Of a stretch of 23,256 bases of DNA, positions 1-8,592 are shown piece after piece. Below the pieces are notes generated by a model that saw nothing but the letters and a program-made list of their open reading frames with translations, did not search any database and was not told where the DNA came from. Within the stretch, counting starts at the first letter, position 1. Each line of letters opens with the position of its first letter. Origin of the DNA: a virus; IMG/VR virus record IMGVR_UViG_3300006875_000177, positions 1 through 23,256 of that record. One strand, written 5' to 3'. The position numbers and the translations under genes were made by a program.

Positions 1-948
1 GCATCATTTGCAAGCAACGTTTCCGTTGCGAACAATCTGGTGGCATCGAACACCGCCTACATGCGGTCAATTCTGTTCAGCGAAAGTGGAGCAGTTATTG
101 CGGCTACCGTGTCGTCTCCACAGTACGACAACTACAACCCAAGCGGGTTACACGATGCACAAGTCGTGCACTTGAATCCAGATACGCAGAATATTATTCT
201 GACGGGTATTGTCGCTCCCACAAACCTGTCTATCGGTGCTAAAGTACTATACCTTCAGAACCTATCCGGTTCCTATAAGATTACGCTCAAGAGTGAAGAC
301 CCGTCATCGAGCGCCCTGAACCGATTCAAGACTGTCTCCAACCAAGATGTTGACGTGCCACCCGGTGGTTCAATTCCGCTATTGTACACCACAGCCACAG
401 GTCGTTGGCGGTTATTGGCGGCACCTGCAGGCACCAGCACGACATTATCTGTGTCTGGCGCCGCCACATTCAGTGATACCGTCAATGTGACGGGTGTGGC
501 GTCATTTACCAGTAACGTCGCGGTTGATAGCAACGTCTTGTTTGTCGATACCGTCAACAACCGTGTCGGCGTGAATATCAGTTCACCCACATCTCCGTTA
601 CACGTCGTAGGCAATTCGCTATTCGGTAATGTGACGATAGGTGGAACCGCAAGTATTACCGGGGCGGCCACGTTCAGCAATACCGCATCCGTGACCGGCG
701 CGGTGAATGCATTGAGCACTTTCGGTGTGACAGGCGCAGTCAATGCGCTGAGTACCTTGGGCGTGACAGGCGCAGTCAATGCGCTGAGTACATTCGGGGT
801 CACAGGCGCCACCACACTCAATAGCACACTCGCCGTATTGGGGGCCGCGGATTTGCGAGCGAATGTCAGTGTCAATGCGATTGCACGTTTCGATAGCACC
901 GGAGGCCGCCTCGTGCTGCCTGTCGGTACCAATAAATGGGCTTCGTAA
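1..948 (+). CDS. tail fibre protein, 3' part (5' end outside window)
   Basis: The reading frame is open from base 1, so the GTG at 40 is probably internal and the gene begins upstream; about 315 residues are visible. The protein is rich in Ala, Ser, Thr, Val and Gly. It has a fibre-shaft region of short repeats of the type GAATFS..V.VTG, including a 12-residue unit GVTGAVNALSTF in near-perfect tandem. A segment near bases 541-630 reads VDTVNNRVGV followed by SPLHVVG, a motif common in phage fibre and adhesin head-domain joints. The role is probably host attachment or a structural fibre on the virion. It ends 6 bases before the neck gene 13, where T4-like marine phages often keep a fibre or baseplate-associated gene. 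The exact fibre cannot be identified. Fibre class is inferred from composition and repeats, not from a full-length match. Confidence 0.8.
   Translation, partial: ASFASNVSVANNLVASNTAYMRSILFSESGAVIAATVSSPQYDNYNPSGLHDAQVVHLNPDTQNIILTGIVAPTNLSIGAKVLYLQNLSGSYKITLKSEDPSSSALNRFKTVSNQDVDVPPGGSIPLLYTTATGRWRLLAAPAGTSTTLSVSGAATFSDTVNVTGVASFTSNVAVDSNVLFVDTVNNRVGVNISSPTSPLHVVGNSLFGNVTIGGTASITGAATFSNTASVTGAVNALSTFGVTGAVNALSTLGVTGAVNALSTFGVTGATTLNSTLAVLGAADLRANVSVNAIARFDSTGGRLVLPVGTNKWAS
691..815 (+). repeat. 36-bp in-frame tandem repeats in the fibre gene
   Basis: Units of 36 bases start at 691, 727 and 763, with a partial unit at 799. The second and third units are identical over 29 bases (727-755 and 763-791), while the first has drifted at several third positions. 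Each encodes the 12-residue unit GVTGAVNALSTF/L. The near-identity of two units points to recent duplication or gene conversion, and unit number could vary between relatives. Confidence 0.9.
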
Positions 949-954
949 CCTTTT

Positions 955-1968
955 ATGGCCATTCCAACTACACGTAACGATTTCAAATCGTATTGCCTTC
1001 GCGCTCTTGGCGATGGTGTACTTCAGATCAACGTCTCTGATGCGCAAGTGGAAGATCGCATCGATGAGTCGCTATACGTCTATCAGCAGTATCACATGGA
1101 TGCGGTGGTCAAGACGTATATGCGCCATGAGATAACGGGCAGCACACTACTGTTTACCGGAGCGACCACGGGAACCTTTACCAATAGTGAAATGATTGTC
1201 GGTCAAACGTCAAACGTGCAAGGCATCGTCACGCGTACCGTCAATTCAACTTCCATTATTTTCTTTACGGTCGCCTCATCCAATACCGGCGCTGCGACCA
1301 CAGATAGTTACAGTGATACCGCTCGCAAGACGTTTGTGGCGGGAGAAGTTGTTCTGGGCAAGCAATCGGGCGCGACTGGTACTGTGGCAGCCAACGGTGT
1401 GACGTTTGGCGACATGGACAACAAATGGTTTCCCGTTGTCGATTCGGTGATTGGCATTACAAAGGTATTTCCCCCGTTCGATTCGCGCATCTCTGCGGAT
1501 ATTCTGTTCGACCCGCAGTCGCAGTTCAATATCTCGCTGTTGTCGAACTTCACCTCCAATTCAATCATCCCGTATCACATTGGTCGTTCGTATCAGCAGT
1601 TGCTGAACGACACATTCCGTGGTCGGCCATCGGTGCGCTTCTCACGACACATGAATCGTCTCTACGTCGATGTGAACTGGTATGCAACATTCGCGCCCGG
1701 TCAGCACATTGTGCTTGAAGGGTATCGCACCATCGACCCCGCAGCGTATACCGATGTATGGAGTGATCGGTGGTTGCAGCGGTATGCCACATCCTTGATC
1801 AAGCGTCAATGGGGGTTGAATCTTTCCAAGTACACGGGCATCGCATTACCCGGCGGAGTGAATCTTGACGGTCGTGCGATTCTGTCAGAAGCGCAACAGG
1901 AAATTCGCGATTTGGAAGAACAAGTGCGCACAGAGTTTCAGGAACCGCCGCAGTTTATTGTTGGCTAA
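955..1968 (+). CDS. gp13: neck protein gp13
   Basis: This is the T4 gp13-type neck (head completion) protein of 337 residues. With gp14 it closes the filled head under the portal and provides the tail-docking surface. The N-terminus is diagnostic: MAIPTTRNDFKSYCLRALG, then INVSDAQVEDRIDESL and VYQQYH. The C-terminal half carries FDPQSQFNI and the VLEGYRTIDP segment of the family. Residues about 61-150 are an insertion with two copies of a short module, F-x-x-S/G-E-x-x-x-G-x-x-S (residues 74-93 and 126-145), also seen in gp14. The ATG follows the fibre stop by 6 bases with no obvious Shine-Dalgarno, so translation is likely coupled. Family assignment is strong; the role of the insertion is unknown. 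Confidence 0.94.
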   Translation: MAIPTTRNDFKSYCLRALGDGVLQINVSDAQVEDRIDESLYVYQQYHMDAVVKTYMRHEITGSTLLFTGATTGTFTNSEMIVGQTSNVQGIVTRTVNSTSIIFFTVASSNTGAATTDSYSDTARKTFVAGEVVLGKQSGATGTVAANGVTFGDMDNKWFPVVDSVIGITKVFPPFDSRISADILFDPQSQFNISLLSNFTSNSIIPYHIGRSYQQLLNDTFRGRPSVRFSRHMNRLYVDVNWYATFAPGQHIVLEGYRTIDPAAYTDVWSDRWLQRYATSLIKRQWGLNLSKYTGIALPGGVNLDGRAILSEAQQEIRDLEEQVRTEFQEPPQFIVG

Positions 1969-1974
1969 ACCGTC

Positions 1975-2847
1975 ATGATCAATCCCTATTTTAATCAGAC
2001 GACATTTGCTACAGAGCAAAATTTGGTCGCCGATCTGATTGATGAATCCATTCAGATCTACGGCCACAACGTCTACTACTTGCCGCGTTCTGAAGGCAAC
2101 ATCGATGCGTTTCTGGGCGAAGATCCACTAGCGAACTTTCAAGATGCGATTGAAGTCGAGATGTACGTCAAGTCGTACGAAGCATTTACGGGTCAATCTG
2201 AGTTCATCAGCAAATTCGGGTTACACATCGAAGATCAGATCACACTCGTTGTGTCGCAGCGACGGTTTGCAAATACGGTGACGGCAGGTGATGCAACGAT
2301 TGTGCGACCTCGCGAAAATGATCTTATCTATATTCAGATGACGCCGACAAATCGGTATTTGTTTGAAATCCGATTTGTGGAAAACAAAGAAGAACTGTTC
2401 CAGTTAGGTAAACTTTACACCTATGAGCTTCGGTGTGAGATGATGAACTTCACGAACGAAGTCGTCAACACTGGCAATACTGATGTCGATGCTGTCGCCT
2501 CACGTGATGCATACACGATTGCGCTCGTCATGAACGCGGGCGGAAATGGTACCTTCACGATTGGTGAAACTGCCTATCAAGGTGCGAACCTTGCATCCGC
2601 GACAGCGACGGGCGAAGTCTATCAATGGACAGCGAATACGCGCACGCTCTTGGTGCAGCAGATCACGGGCACCTTCGCGAATGTCACCACGGTACGTGGT
2701 GCGAACAGTAACGCGGCATGGGTCGTCAGCAATACCACACCGAATACGGCACCGACGATTCACGATCCGATCAGCGACAACGAGTTCTTGCAAGGCAATC
2801 CCTTGGGTGTCGTTGTCACTCGCGGCACACACATGTTAGACGATTAG
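1975..2847 (+). CDS. gp14: neck protein gp14
   Basis: This is a T4 gp14-type neck protein of 290 residues and partner of gp13 in the head-tail connector. Evidence is the N-terminal MINPYFNQ segment, the LIDESIQIYGHNVYYLPR block (residues about 21-38), the FGEDPL-like FLGEDPLANF stretch, VEMYVKS, and the FISKFGLHIEDQITLVVSQRRF block, all typical of the family. Residues about 190-255 form a Thr/Ala/Gly-rich insertion with motifs TFTIGETAYQG and TFANVTTVRGANS that resemble the gp13 insertion. It starts 6 bases after gene 13 ends and has no clear Shine-Dalgarno. The start ATG matches the expected family N-terminus. Confidence 0.94.
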   Translation: MINPYFNQTTFATEQNLVADLIDESIQIYGHNVYYLPRSEGNIDAFLGEDPLANFQDAIEVEMYVKSYEAFTGQSEFISKFGLHIEDQITLVVSQRRFANTVTAGDATIVRPRENDLIYIQMTPTNRYLFEIRFVENKEELFQLGKLYTYELRCEMMNFTNEVVNTGNTDVDAVASRDAYTIALVMNAGGNGTFTIGETAYQGANLASATATGEVYQWTANTRTLLVQQITGTFANVTTVRGANSNAAWVVSNTTPNTAPTIHDPISDNEFLQGNPLGVVVTRGTHMLDD

Positions 2848-2850
2848 CAT

Positions 2851-3651
2851 ATGCACACGCATTTCAAGCATCTTCTTCTCCGTCGCTATCTGTTAGCGTT
2901 TGGGTCACTGTTTGACAGCATCACGATTACCCGTGAGAATGAAAGCGGCGCCGAGACGTTTCGTGAACAGGTGCCGTTAGAATACGGCCCCAAAGAGCGA
3001 TGGTTGACGCGACTCACGCAAGATCCAGAATTTCTGCGTGGTGTGGCACAAGTCGTGCCGCGCATTTCGTATGAGTTGTCGAATATCGCATACGATCCGT
3101 CGCGGAAGATGAACACGCTCAATAATCTCAAGTTCAACAGCAATGAAGAACATAAGTTAGCAAAATTGTATGTCGGGGTGCCGTATACGCTAACGATGAC
3201 GCTTTCCGTCTTGACAAAACTGCAACAGGATGGTATGCAGATTGTTGAACAGATTCTTCCATTCTTCACTCCCGATTATACGATTGCTGTTCGACCGTTA
3301 GCGAACTATCCGGATCTTGTTGATGTGGTGCCGATTACGCTGCAAAGCGTGTCACATTCGGATAATTATGAAGGCGATTTTGTCACGCGCCGCGTCATTA
3401 TCTGGACACTGGAATTTTCGATGAAGGTGTTCTTTTATGGCCCAGTCAAGGATAGTAAGCGTATCGAAGAAGTCATCGTCAATCTGTATAACTCTCCGTA
3501 TGAAGATCTGTCAGCACCGAATGCGAACACGCTGCCAAAGGTGACGATCACGGTGCAAGCGGATCCCGCGAATCAGACGATCAACAGTACGTCAACAACG
3601 ATTACGTCGAATACGACGATTACGGAAGACTTCACATACGAACCTGATTAG
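2851..3651 (+). CDS. gp15: tail sheath terminator / stabiliser gp15
   Basis: This is a T4 gp15-type protein of 266 residues, the hexameric ring that caps the top of the tail tube and sheath and binds the neck. The N-terminus RRYLLAFGSLFDSI, the VPLEYGPKERWLTRL block, the VVPRISYELSNIAYDPSRKM block and the LTKLQQDGMQIVEQILPFFTPDYT block are characteristic. The last roughly 45 residues are a Thr/Asn/Ile-rich tail (TITV, TINSTSTTIT, TNTTIT-like) that may be an extended beta or disordered arm. It begins 3 bases after the gene 14 stop. The late position in the neck operon fits its assembly role. Confidence 0.93.
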   Translation: MHTHFKHLLLRRYLLAFGSLFDSITITRENESGAETFREQVPLEYGPKERWLTRLTQDPEFLRGVAQVVPRISYELSNIAYDPSRKMNTLNNLKFNSNEEHKLAKLYVGVPYTLTMTLSVLTKLQQDGMQIVEQILPFFTPDYTIAVRPLANYPDLVDVVPITLQSVSHSDNYEGDFVTRRVIIWTLEFSMKVFFYGPVKDSKRIEEVIVNLYNSPYEDLSAPNANTLPKVTITVQADPANQTINSTSTTITSNTTITEDFTYEPD

Positions 3652-3653
3652 GT

Positions 3654-4103
3654 ATGACGAAACAATTAGATGAAATATTTGATGTCGAACCCACGTTAGT
3701 GGCCAATGCATCGACGGCGCTCGCGACTACGACATCGACTGAACTTGTGGTGGCAGAACCCGTCGAGGCCCCTCCGAATGGTGCGTTAGAAAAAGATTTT
3801 CAATATGCCCGCACCACGATCACCGATAGCATCAATGATGTCAAGGAAGCGGCAAAAAGCGCCATTTTGTTAGCGCAGAGTGGGGACAGCCCGCGAGCGT
3901 ATGAAGTCGTCGCCACGATGCTCACCGCTATTGTCAATGCGAACAAAGAACTAGTGCATTTGCATAAAGCACGAAAAGACGCCTCTACAGAAGTCAAAAC
4001 GGATCAAAACGAAAGCAACGTCACAATCGAAAAAGCTGTGTTTGTCGGACGCGCTGCTGATTTGTTACGAGAGCTTCGTTCTATCCAAAAAGACACTAAG
4101 TAA
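3654..4103 (+). CDS. gp16: terminase small subunit gp16
   Basis: This 149-residue protein lies directly upstream of the large terminase, where T4 keeps gene 16. The N-terminal ~45 residues are low complexity (Ala, Thr, Val, Glu). From residue about 46 a helical domain follows, with FQYARTTITDSINDVKEAAKSA and LVHLHKARKD-like helices, which match the central coiled-coil oligomerisation domain of T4-like small terminases. It is expected to form a ring that regulates gp17 ATPase and nuclease activity and selects concatemeric DNA. The ATG follows the gp15 stop by 2 bases, so translational coupling is likely. Assignment rests on position plus the helical core rather than a catalytic motif. Confidence 0.87.
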   Translation: MTKQLDEIFDVEPTLVANASTALATTTSTELVVAEPVEAPPNGALEKDFQYARTTITDSINDVKEAAKSAILLAQSGDSPRAYEVVATMLTAIVNANKELVHLHKARKDASTEVKTDQNESNVTIEKAVFVGRAADLLRELRSIQKDTK

Positions 4104-4113
4104 GTGAACGCAT

Positions 4114-5775
4114 ATGCCTAAGAGTACCCGCTCTGAAAAGGGGTATAACGGGAACCCCAACCTGCCGCTTCCCAACGAACAAGTCTCGCTTACACAAGCA
4201 GAACTTGAAGAGTATGTGAAATGCGCGAACGACCCGTTCTACTTCATCAATAACTACGTTAAGATCGTGCACGTCGATCATGGTATCGTGCCGTTCAAGA
4301 TGTGGCCGTTCCAAGAGAGCATCATCGACGTCTTCGAAAACAACCGATTCGTTATCTGCAAGATGGCGCGTCAGTCGGGAAAATCGACCGTCGTGGTGTG
4401 TGGATATTTTCTCTGGTTCATTACCTTTCATCCGGATGTAAGTGTTGGCATTCTTGCGAATAAAGAAAACACTGCGATTGAGCTGTTGCGCCGATTGAAG
4501 CAGTCGTATGAGTATCTGCCCAACTTCCTAAAGCAAGGCATTCTCAAGTGGGATCAGAAGCTCATCATGCTCGCGAACAACTCCCGCGTACGTGCGGAAA
4601 GCACCAGTGCCAGCGCCATCCGCGGCGACACGTTCAACATTCTGTTCCTCGATGAGTTTGCGCACGTGCCTGAAAACATTGCGGGTGAGTTCATGACCTC
4701 CGTGTTTCCGGCAATCTCGTCTGGTAAGACGACGAAGTTGTTCGTCATTAGCACACCAAACGGATACAATCTGTTTTACAAGATTTGGAATGATTCGGAA
4801 GAAAAACGTAATACCTATAAGACGATTGGGTTTACGTGGCGTGATGTGCCCGGTCGCGACGAGCAATGGGCCGAGGAAATGCGCAAGAATCTTGGTGAGC
4901 AGGCATTCCAGCAAGAGTTTGAATGCTCGTTCCAAGGATCCGCAAACACGCTGATTCCGGGCTATAAACTCTCACAGATGACGTATATGACGCCTGTGGA
5001 AGATCGAGGCGATCTCAAGATCTACGTCAAACCCATTCGCGCTGACGAACGGGATCCCGCGCATGTCTATGTCATGACTGTCGATACGTCGCAAGGGCAC
5101 GAACAAGACTATGCGGCCATTAGCGTCTTCGATATTTCAGTCGCGCCGTTTCGTCAAGTCGCGATGTTTCGACGAAACAATTTGGCACCGCAGTTGTTAG
5201 CACCCCTAGTCAAACAAATCGGCCAATACTATTGCAATGCGTTCGTGCTCGTGGAAATCAATGACGTGGGGTTGACGGTCGCGGATTCGCTGCACACAGA
5301 ATTAGAGTATGAGAACATGATCTATGTGCGCTCACATCCCAAAAAAGGGCAAATGCTTGGAGGGGGGTTCAATCCCAAAGCGCGTATGGGATTGCGCATG
5401 ACGCAAGCGACGAAACGTATTGGGTGTGCGCAACTTCGTGCGATGATTGAACGGGATCAATTGCTGATTACGGATTACCAAACACTTCGAGAACTCACGA
5501 CATTTGTCGCGAAAGGCGGCACCTATCAAGCGGAAGAAGGCGCACATGACGACTGTGTGATGACGCTGGTGATTCTCGGATGGTTGACGGCACAAAGTGG
5601 ATTTGAAAATTATGTGGGTCTGTCGATGCGTCGCATGCTCATGAACCAAGCGGAACCCGTTACGCTGGAGGAACCGTTTATAGGGTTTTTTGATGTACAA
5701 CCAGAAGTCACATGGGAAGATGCAACATCGTCACGATATGCGGTGGTGGAGGATACGGATTTCTGGAAAACGTAA
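4114..5775 (+). CDS. gp17: terminase large subunit gp17 (packaging ATPase and nuclease)
   Basis: This is the DNA-packaging motor and headful nuclease of T4 type, 553 residues. The ATPase domain has Walker A ARQSGKST (residues 85-92), Walker B ILFLDE (176-181) and coupling motif ISTPNG (212-217). The C-terminal RNase H-like nuclease has the expected acidic triad: D324 in MTVDTSQG, E381 in LVEIND, and D479/D480 in GAHDD. All key residues are present, so the enzyme looks intact. No intein or intron is visible, although large terminases often host them. The start ATG at 4114 lies 10 bases past gene 16. The last ~40 residues are acidic and aromatic. It acts with gp16 on the portal gp20 encoded downstream. 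Confidence 0.98.
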   Translation: MPKSTRSEKGYNGNPNLPLPNEQVSLTQAELEEYVKCANDPFYFINNYVKIVHVDHGIVPFKMWPFQESIIDVFENNRFVICKMARQSGKSTVVVCGYFLWFITFHPDVSVGILANKENTAIELLRRLKQSYEYLPNFLKQGILKWDQKLIMLANNSRVRAESTSASAIRGDTFNILFLDEFAHVPENIAGEFMTSVFPAISSGKTTKLFVISTPNGYNLFYKIWNDSEEKRNTYKTIGFTWRDVPGRDEQWAEEMRKNLGEQAFQQEFECSFQGSANTLIPGYKLSQMTYMTPVEDRGDLKIYVKPIRADERDPAHVYVMTVDTSQGHEQDYAAISVFDISVAPFRQVAMFRRNNLAPQLLAPLVKQIGQYYCNAFVLVEINDVGLTVADSLHTELEYENMIYVRSHPKKGQMLGGGFNPKARMGLRMTQATKRIGCAQLRAMIERDQLLITDYQTLRELTTFVAKGGTYQAEEGAHDDCVMTLVILGWLTAQSGFENYVGLSMRRMLMNQAEPVTLEEPFIGFFDVQPEVTWEDATSSRYAVVEDTDFWKT

Positions 5776-5779
5776 ATCC

Positions 5780-5786
5780 CTAAATA
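5780..5786 (+). promoter_or_regulatory. putative late promoter CTAAATA upstream of gene 18
   Basis: CTAAATA lies in the short gap between genes 17 and 18. It resembles the T4 late -10 element TATAAATA, which is read by gp55-RNA polymerase, and a gp55 gene is present in this window. Initiation about 6 bases downstream would give a leader of roughly 57 bases before the gene 18 ATG. A clear Shine-Dalgarno TAGGAGA occurs at 5835-5841. Confidence 0.7.
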
Positions 5787-5794
5787 ACCATGTC

Positions 5795-5810
5795 GCCGCA
5801 TAACAACGGC
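5795..5810 (+). other. small GC stem-loop in gene 18 leader
   Basis: GCCG (5795-5798) can pair with CGGC (5807-5810) around an 8-base loop, just after the predicted late start site. With a 4-bp stem it is weak on its own. It is listed because the leaders of genes 22 and 23 carry better stem-loops at the equivalent position. Confidence 0.35.
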
Positions 5811-5848
5811 TTATTTCAGTCACTTACTCCATATTAGGAGAATGTTCT

Positions 5849-7945
5849 ATGGCATTTCAAGTTTCGCCGGGCGTCAACATTTCAGAAATTGATCTGACCG
5901 CTGGCGTTCAAGCAGTTTCTCTTTCCGCAGGTGGTTTTGCTGGCCCGTTTCAGTGGGGCCCAGGCCTCGATGTTATCAATGTTAGTTCGGAAGAAGACTT
6001 GGTGCGTAAGTTTGGCAAACCAGATACAAACGTCTACGAATACTGGTTCACTGCGCAGTCGTTTCTGTCGTATTCCAACCAGTTAAAAGTGGTGCGTGCG
6101 CTGAGTGCGCGAGCACTGAATGCAACTGCCGCATTCAAGACGCTGACAGGTACTGTTGCGAATTCTAGTGCGACTGCATTGACAGGCACCGGGACACTCT
6201 TTCAGACAGAACTGAAAGTTGGTCAGAAGATCGTATTGGCCGGTAGCGTGGAAGCTACTGTCAACTCTATTGCCAGCAACACCTCGCTGACGGTGACGTC
6301 GGCGCTGTCGAATGCTGTGTCAAGTGCAACAGTCGCCGCGTATGGCGTGCTGGTGCAGAATGATGCGGATCACGACAACAACTACGCGTCAGGTGCTTCC
6401 GGATATGGCCTTGCATCCGCAAAATGGCCGGGCGATCTTGGCAACTCACTCAAAGTGAGTCTGTGCCCCAGTGCTGGCGCATTTAGCAACAGTGGCCTTA
6501 CGGGCACACTTTCGCTGACTGCGGATAGCACCAGCGTGTCTGGCTCAGGCACATTGTTTTCCGGCGAACTGCTTGCTGGTGATTACATTGTGGCGAACGG
6601 AAAGTCATATCAAGTGTCATCCGTCGCGAGCAACACGGCATTGACGCTCGCAGAAGCTGCAGACGATACGGGTTCATTCACGACAGGTAACTGGTCGCGC
6701 AAGTGGGAATATAACTCACTGTTTGATGCGGCGCCGGGTACAAGTGATTGGGCTACGGCTCGCAGCGGATCGACAGATGAACTGCACGCGGTTGTCGTCG
6801 ACCAAGACGGTCTGTTTACAGGCGTTCCCGGTACCGTGCTTGAGCGTTTTGCGTTCCTGTCAAAGGCATCGGATGCAAAGACGCTCAATGGCGATTCCAA
6901 CTACTACGCAAACGTGCTCAACCGTCAGTCTGCATACGTATGGTGGATGGGTCACGTGGGCACCACAACCAACTGGGGTTCACCCTCAACGGGTCTGACG
7001 TTCGGTGCTGCGGTATTGCCATACACGAAGTCGCTTGATGGCGGCAACGACGCGAACGAAGTGATCAGTGCGGGTGAAGTGCAGACTGCGTACGATCTGT
7101 TCGCAGATGCGGATCAGTACGACATCTCGTTACTCGCAGCGGGCCCCGCGTCAATGGCTACCGCTGGATACCTCATCAGCAACATTGCAGAAGTTCGCAA
7201 GGATTGCGTGGTGTTCGTTTCACCGCTCAAGGCTAGCGTGGTCGACAACGCAGACAACGAAGTGGATGACGTGATTGGAGATCGTAACGATCTGCCTTCA
7301 AGCAGCTACGCGGTGATGGATAGCGGGTGGAAGTACACCTACGACAAGTATAACGACGTTTATCGGTGGGTGCCGCTCAACGGCGACATGGCCGGTTTGG
7401 CAGCACGCACGGATACGACCAACGATCCGTGGTTCTCACCCGCAGGGTTCACGCGTGGCAATATCAAGAACGTCGTGAAGTTGGCGTGGAATCCGAAGCA
7501 AGCCGACCGCGACGACATCTACAAGGTGGGAGTCAATCCTGTCGTGAGCTTCCCCGGACAGGGCGTCGTGCTTTACGGCGATAAGACGTTGCTGAGCCGT
7601 CCGAGTGCGTTTGACCGTATCAATGTGCGCCGTCTCTTCATTGCATTGGAAAAGACGATTGCACGCTATGCCAAGAGCCAACTCTTTGAGTTCAACGACG
7701 AGTACACGCGTTCCGCATTCCGGAATGTGGTGGAGCCGTATCTGCGGGATGTGAAAGCACGCCGCGGCGTTACTGACTTCTTAGTCGTGTGCGATACCAC
7801 AAACAACACACCAGCAGTGGTGGATGCAAATCAGTTTGTGGGTGACATCTATGTGAAGCCTTCACGTTCAATCAACTTCATTCAGTTGAATTTCGTGGCG
7901 GTTCGTTCAGGCGTTTCGTTCCAAGAAGTCGTGGGGGCGGTGTAA
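5849..7945 (+). CDS. gp18: tail sheath protein gp18
   Basis: This is the contractile sheath subunit of 698 residues, similar in size to T4 gp18. The N-terminus MAFQVSPGVNISEIDLT and the GPFQWGPGL segment are typical. The C-terminal part has the conserved core around RPSAFDRINVRRLFIALEK and FEFNDEYTRSAFRNVVEPYL, followed by GDIYVKPSRSINFIQLNFVA, the region that links neighbouring sheath subunits. Two copies of a beta-type module lie in the variable surface region (residues about 111-152 and 230-270), sharing GTGTLF / GSGTLF, G-Q/D-x-I-V and SNT-S/A-LT. A strong Shine-Dalgarno and a putative late promoter precede it, and it is probably cotranscribed with 19 and 20. Confidence 0.97.
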   Translation: MAFQVSPGVNISEIDLTAGVQAVSLSAGGFAGPFQWGPGLDVINVSSEEDLVRKFGKPDTNVYEYWFTAQSFLSYSNQLKVVRALSARALNATAAFKTLTGTVANSSATALTGTGTLFQTELKVGQKIVLAGSVEATVNSIASNTSLTVTSALSNAVSSATVAAYGVLVQNDADHDNNYASGASGYGLASAKWPGDLGNSLKVSLCPSAGAFSNSGLTGTLSLTADSTSVSGSGTLFSGELLAGDYIVANGKSYQVSSVASNTALTLAEAADDTGSFTTGNWSRKWEYNSLFDAAPGTSDWATARSGSTDELHAVVVDQDGLFTGVPGTVLERFAFLSKASDAKTLNGDSNYYANVLNRQSAYVWWMGHVGTTTNWGSPSTGLTFGAAVLPYTKSLDGGNDANEVISAGEVQTAYDLFADADQYDISLLAAGPASMATAGYLISNIAEVRKDCVVFVSPLKASVVDNADNEVDDVIGDRNDLPSSSYAVMDSGWKYTYDKYNDVYRWVPLNGDMAGLAARTDTTNDPWFSPAGFTRGNIKNVVKLAWNPKQADRDDIYKVGVNPVVSFPGQGVVLYGDKTLLSRPSAFDRINVRRLFIALEKTIARYAKSQLFEFNDEYTRSAFRNVVEPYLRDVKARRGVTDFLVVCDTTNNTPAVVDANQFVGDIYVKPSRSINFIQLNFVAVRSGVSFQEVVGAV

Positions 7946-7958
7946 GTACTTACACCGC
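7937..7958. other. 22-bp perfect palindrome spanning gene 18 stop codon
   Basis: The half-site GCGGTGTAAGT (7937-7947) is followed immediately by its exact reverse complement ACTTACACCGC (7948-7958). The gene 18 stop codon TAA (7943-7945) lies inside it. As RNA it can form a stem of about 9 bp with a GUAC loop. No T-run follows, so it is not a standard intrinsic terminator. It could protect or process the sheath mRNA 3' end, or tune expression of gene 19. Confidence 0.75.
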
Positions 7959-7986
7959 ATTCCACAGCCAAGGAGTATAACAAGTT

Positions 7987-8577
7987 ATGGCATTCAATCT
8001 CGATCAGTTTCGCAATACGCTCATCAACGGCGGTGCCCGTCCCTCGCTCTTTGAGATGGAACTTCGTTGGCCTGCAAGCGTTTCGACTGGCCGTCTCGCG
8101 GAACAGCTATCGCGATTCATGGTCAGCGTGTCGGAAATTCCAGCTTCGACCATTGGAACGGTTCCCGTTTCGTATTTTGGTCGGAAGCTGAACTATCTCG
8201 GCGACCGCACGTTTGCGACGCTGAGTGTGACGGTGATGAACGATGAGAATTTTGCGATTCGTAAGGCACTCGAAGAGTGGATGGATCGTATGTCAGGGCA
8301 TCGTTCCGCCACGTCGCAGTATCGTGGCGGCATTCAGTCAGGTAACTTTGTGAGCGATCTGTCGCTGACGCAGTTCGGTCGTGAAGGCAACCGTCTTCGT
8401 ACCTACAACTTCATTGGTGCGTTTCCTAACAATCTGGGCACGATTAGTCTGGATTGGAGCACGAATGATTCCATTGAAACGTATACGTGCGAGTTCACCT
8501 ATCAGTGGTGGGAAGTGTCGGGTCAGATTCCAACACGCGATAACCCGACTCTGACGGTCGACGTTACCGTCGGATAA
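7987..8577 (+). CDS. gp19: tail tube protein gp19
   Basis: This is the tail tube subunit of 196 residues (T4 gp19 is of similar size); hexameric rings stack to form the DNA conduit inside the sheath. Recognisable blocks are ARPSLFEMEL near the N-terminus, IPASTIGTVPVSYFGRKLNYLGDRTFATLSVTV-type residues in the middle (about 52-84), DENFAIRKALEEWMDRM, and the C-terminal strand that ends the tube fold. AAGGAG at 7970-7975 serves as Shine-Dalgarno. It lies between sheath and portal as in T4. The gene 15628-16197 further downstream looks like a diverged tube-fold relative. Confidence 0.96.
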   Translation: MAFNLDQFRNTLINGGARPSLFEMELRWPASVSTGRLAEQLSRFMVSVSEIPASTIGTVPVSYFGRKLNYLGDRTFATLSVTVMNDENFAIRKALEEWMDRMSGHRSATSQYRGGIQSGNFVSDLSLTQFGREGNRLRTYNFIGAFPNNLGTISLDWSTNDSIETYTCEFTYQWWEVSGQIPTRDNPTLTVDVTVG

Positions 8578-8592
8578 GTAGAGATAATATTC

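Noticed and set aside
691-815. Regular 36-bp repeats considered as a CRISPR array
   Set aside because: The units are directly adjacent with no spacers and are in frame with a fibre protein repeat.
273-986. 237-residue minus-strand frame opposite the fibre gene
   Set aside because: It mirrors the repeats of the fibre gene, crosses into gene 13, and has no family motifs; the plus-strand frame is clearly the fibre.
5365-5376. GGTTCAATCC resembling a tRNA T-loop
   Set aside because: It is inside gene 17 in a well-conserved coding region, and no acceptor or anticodon stems flank it.
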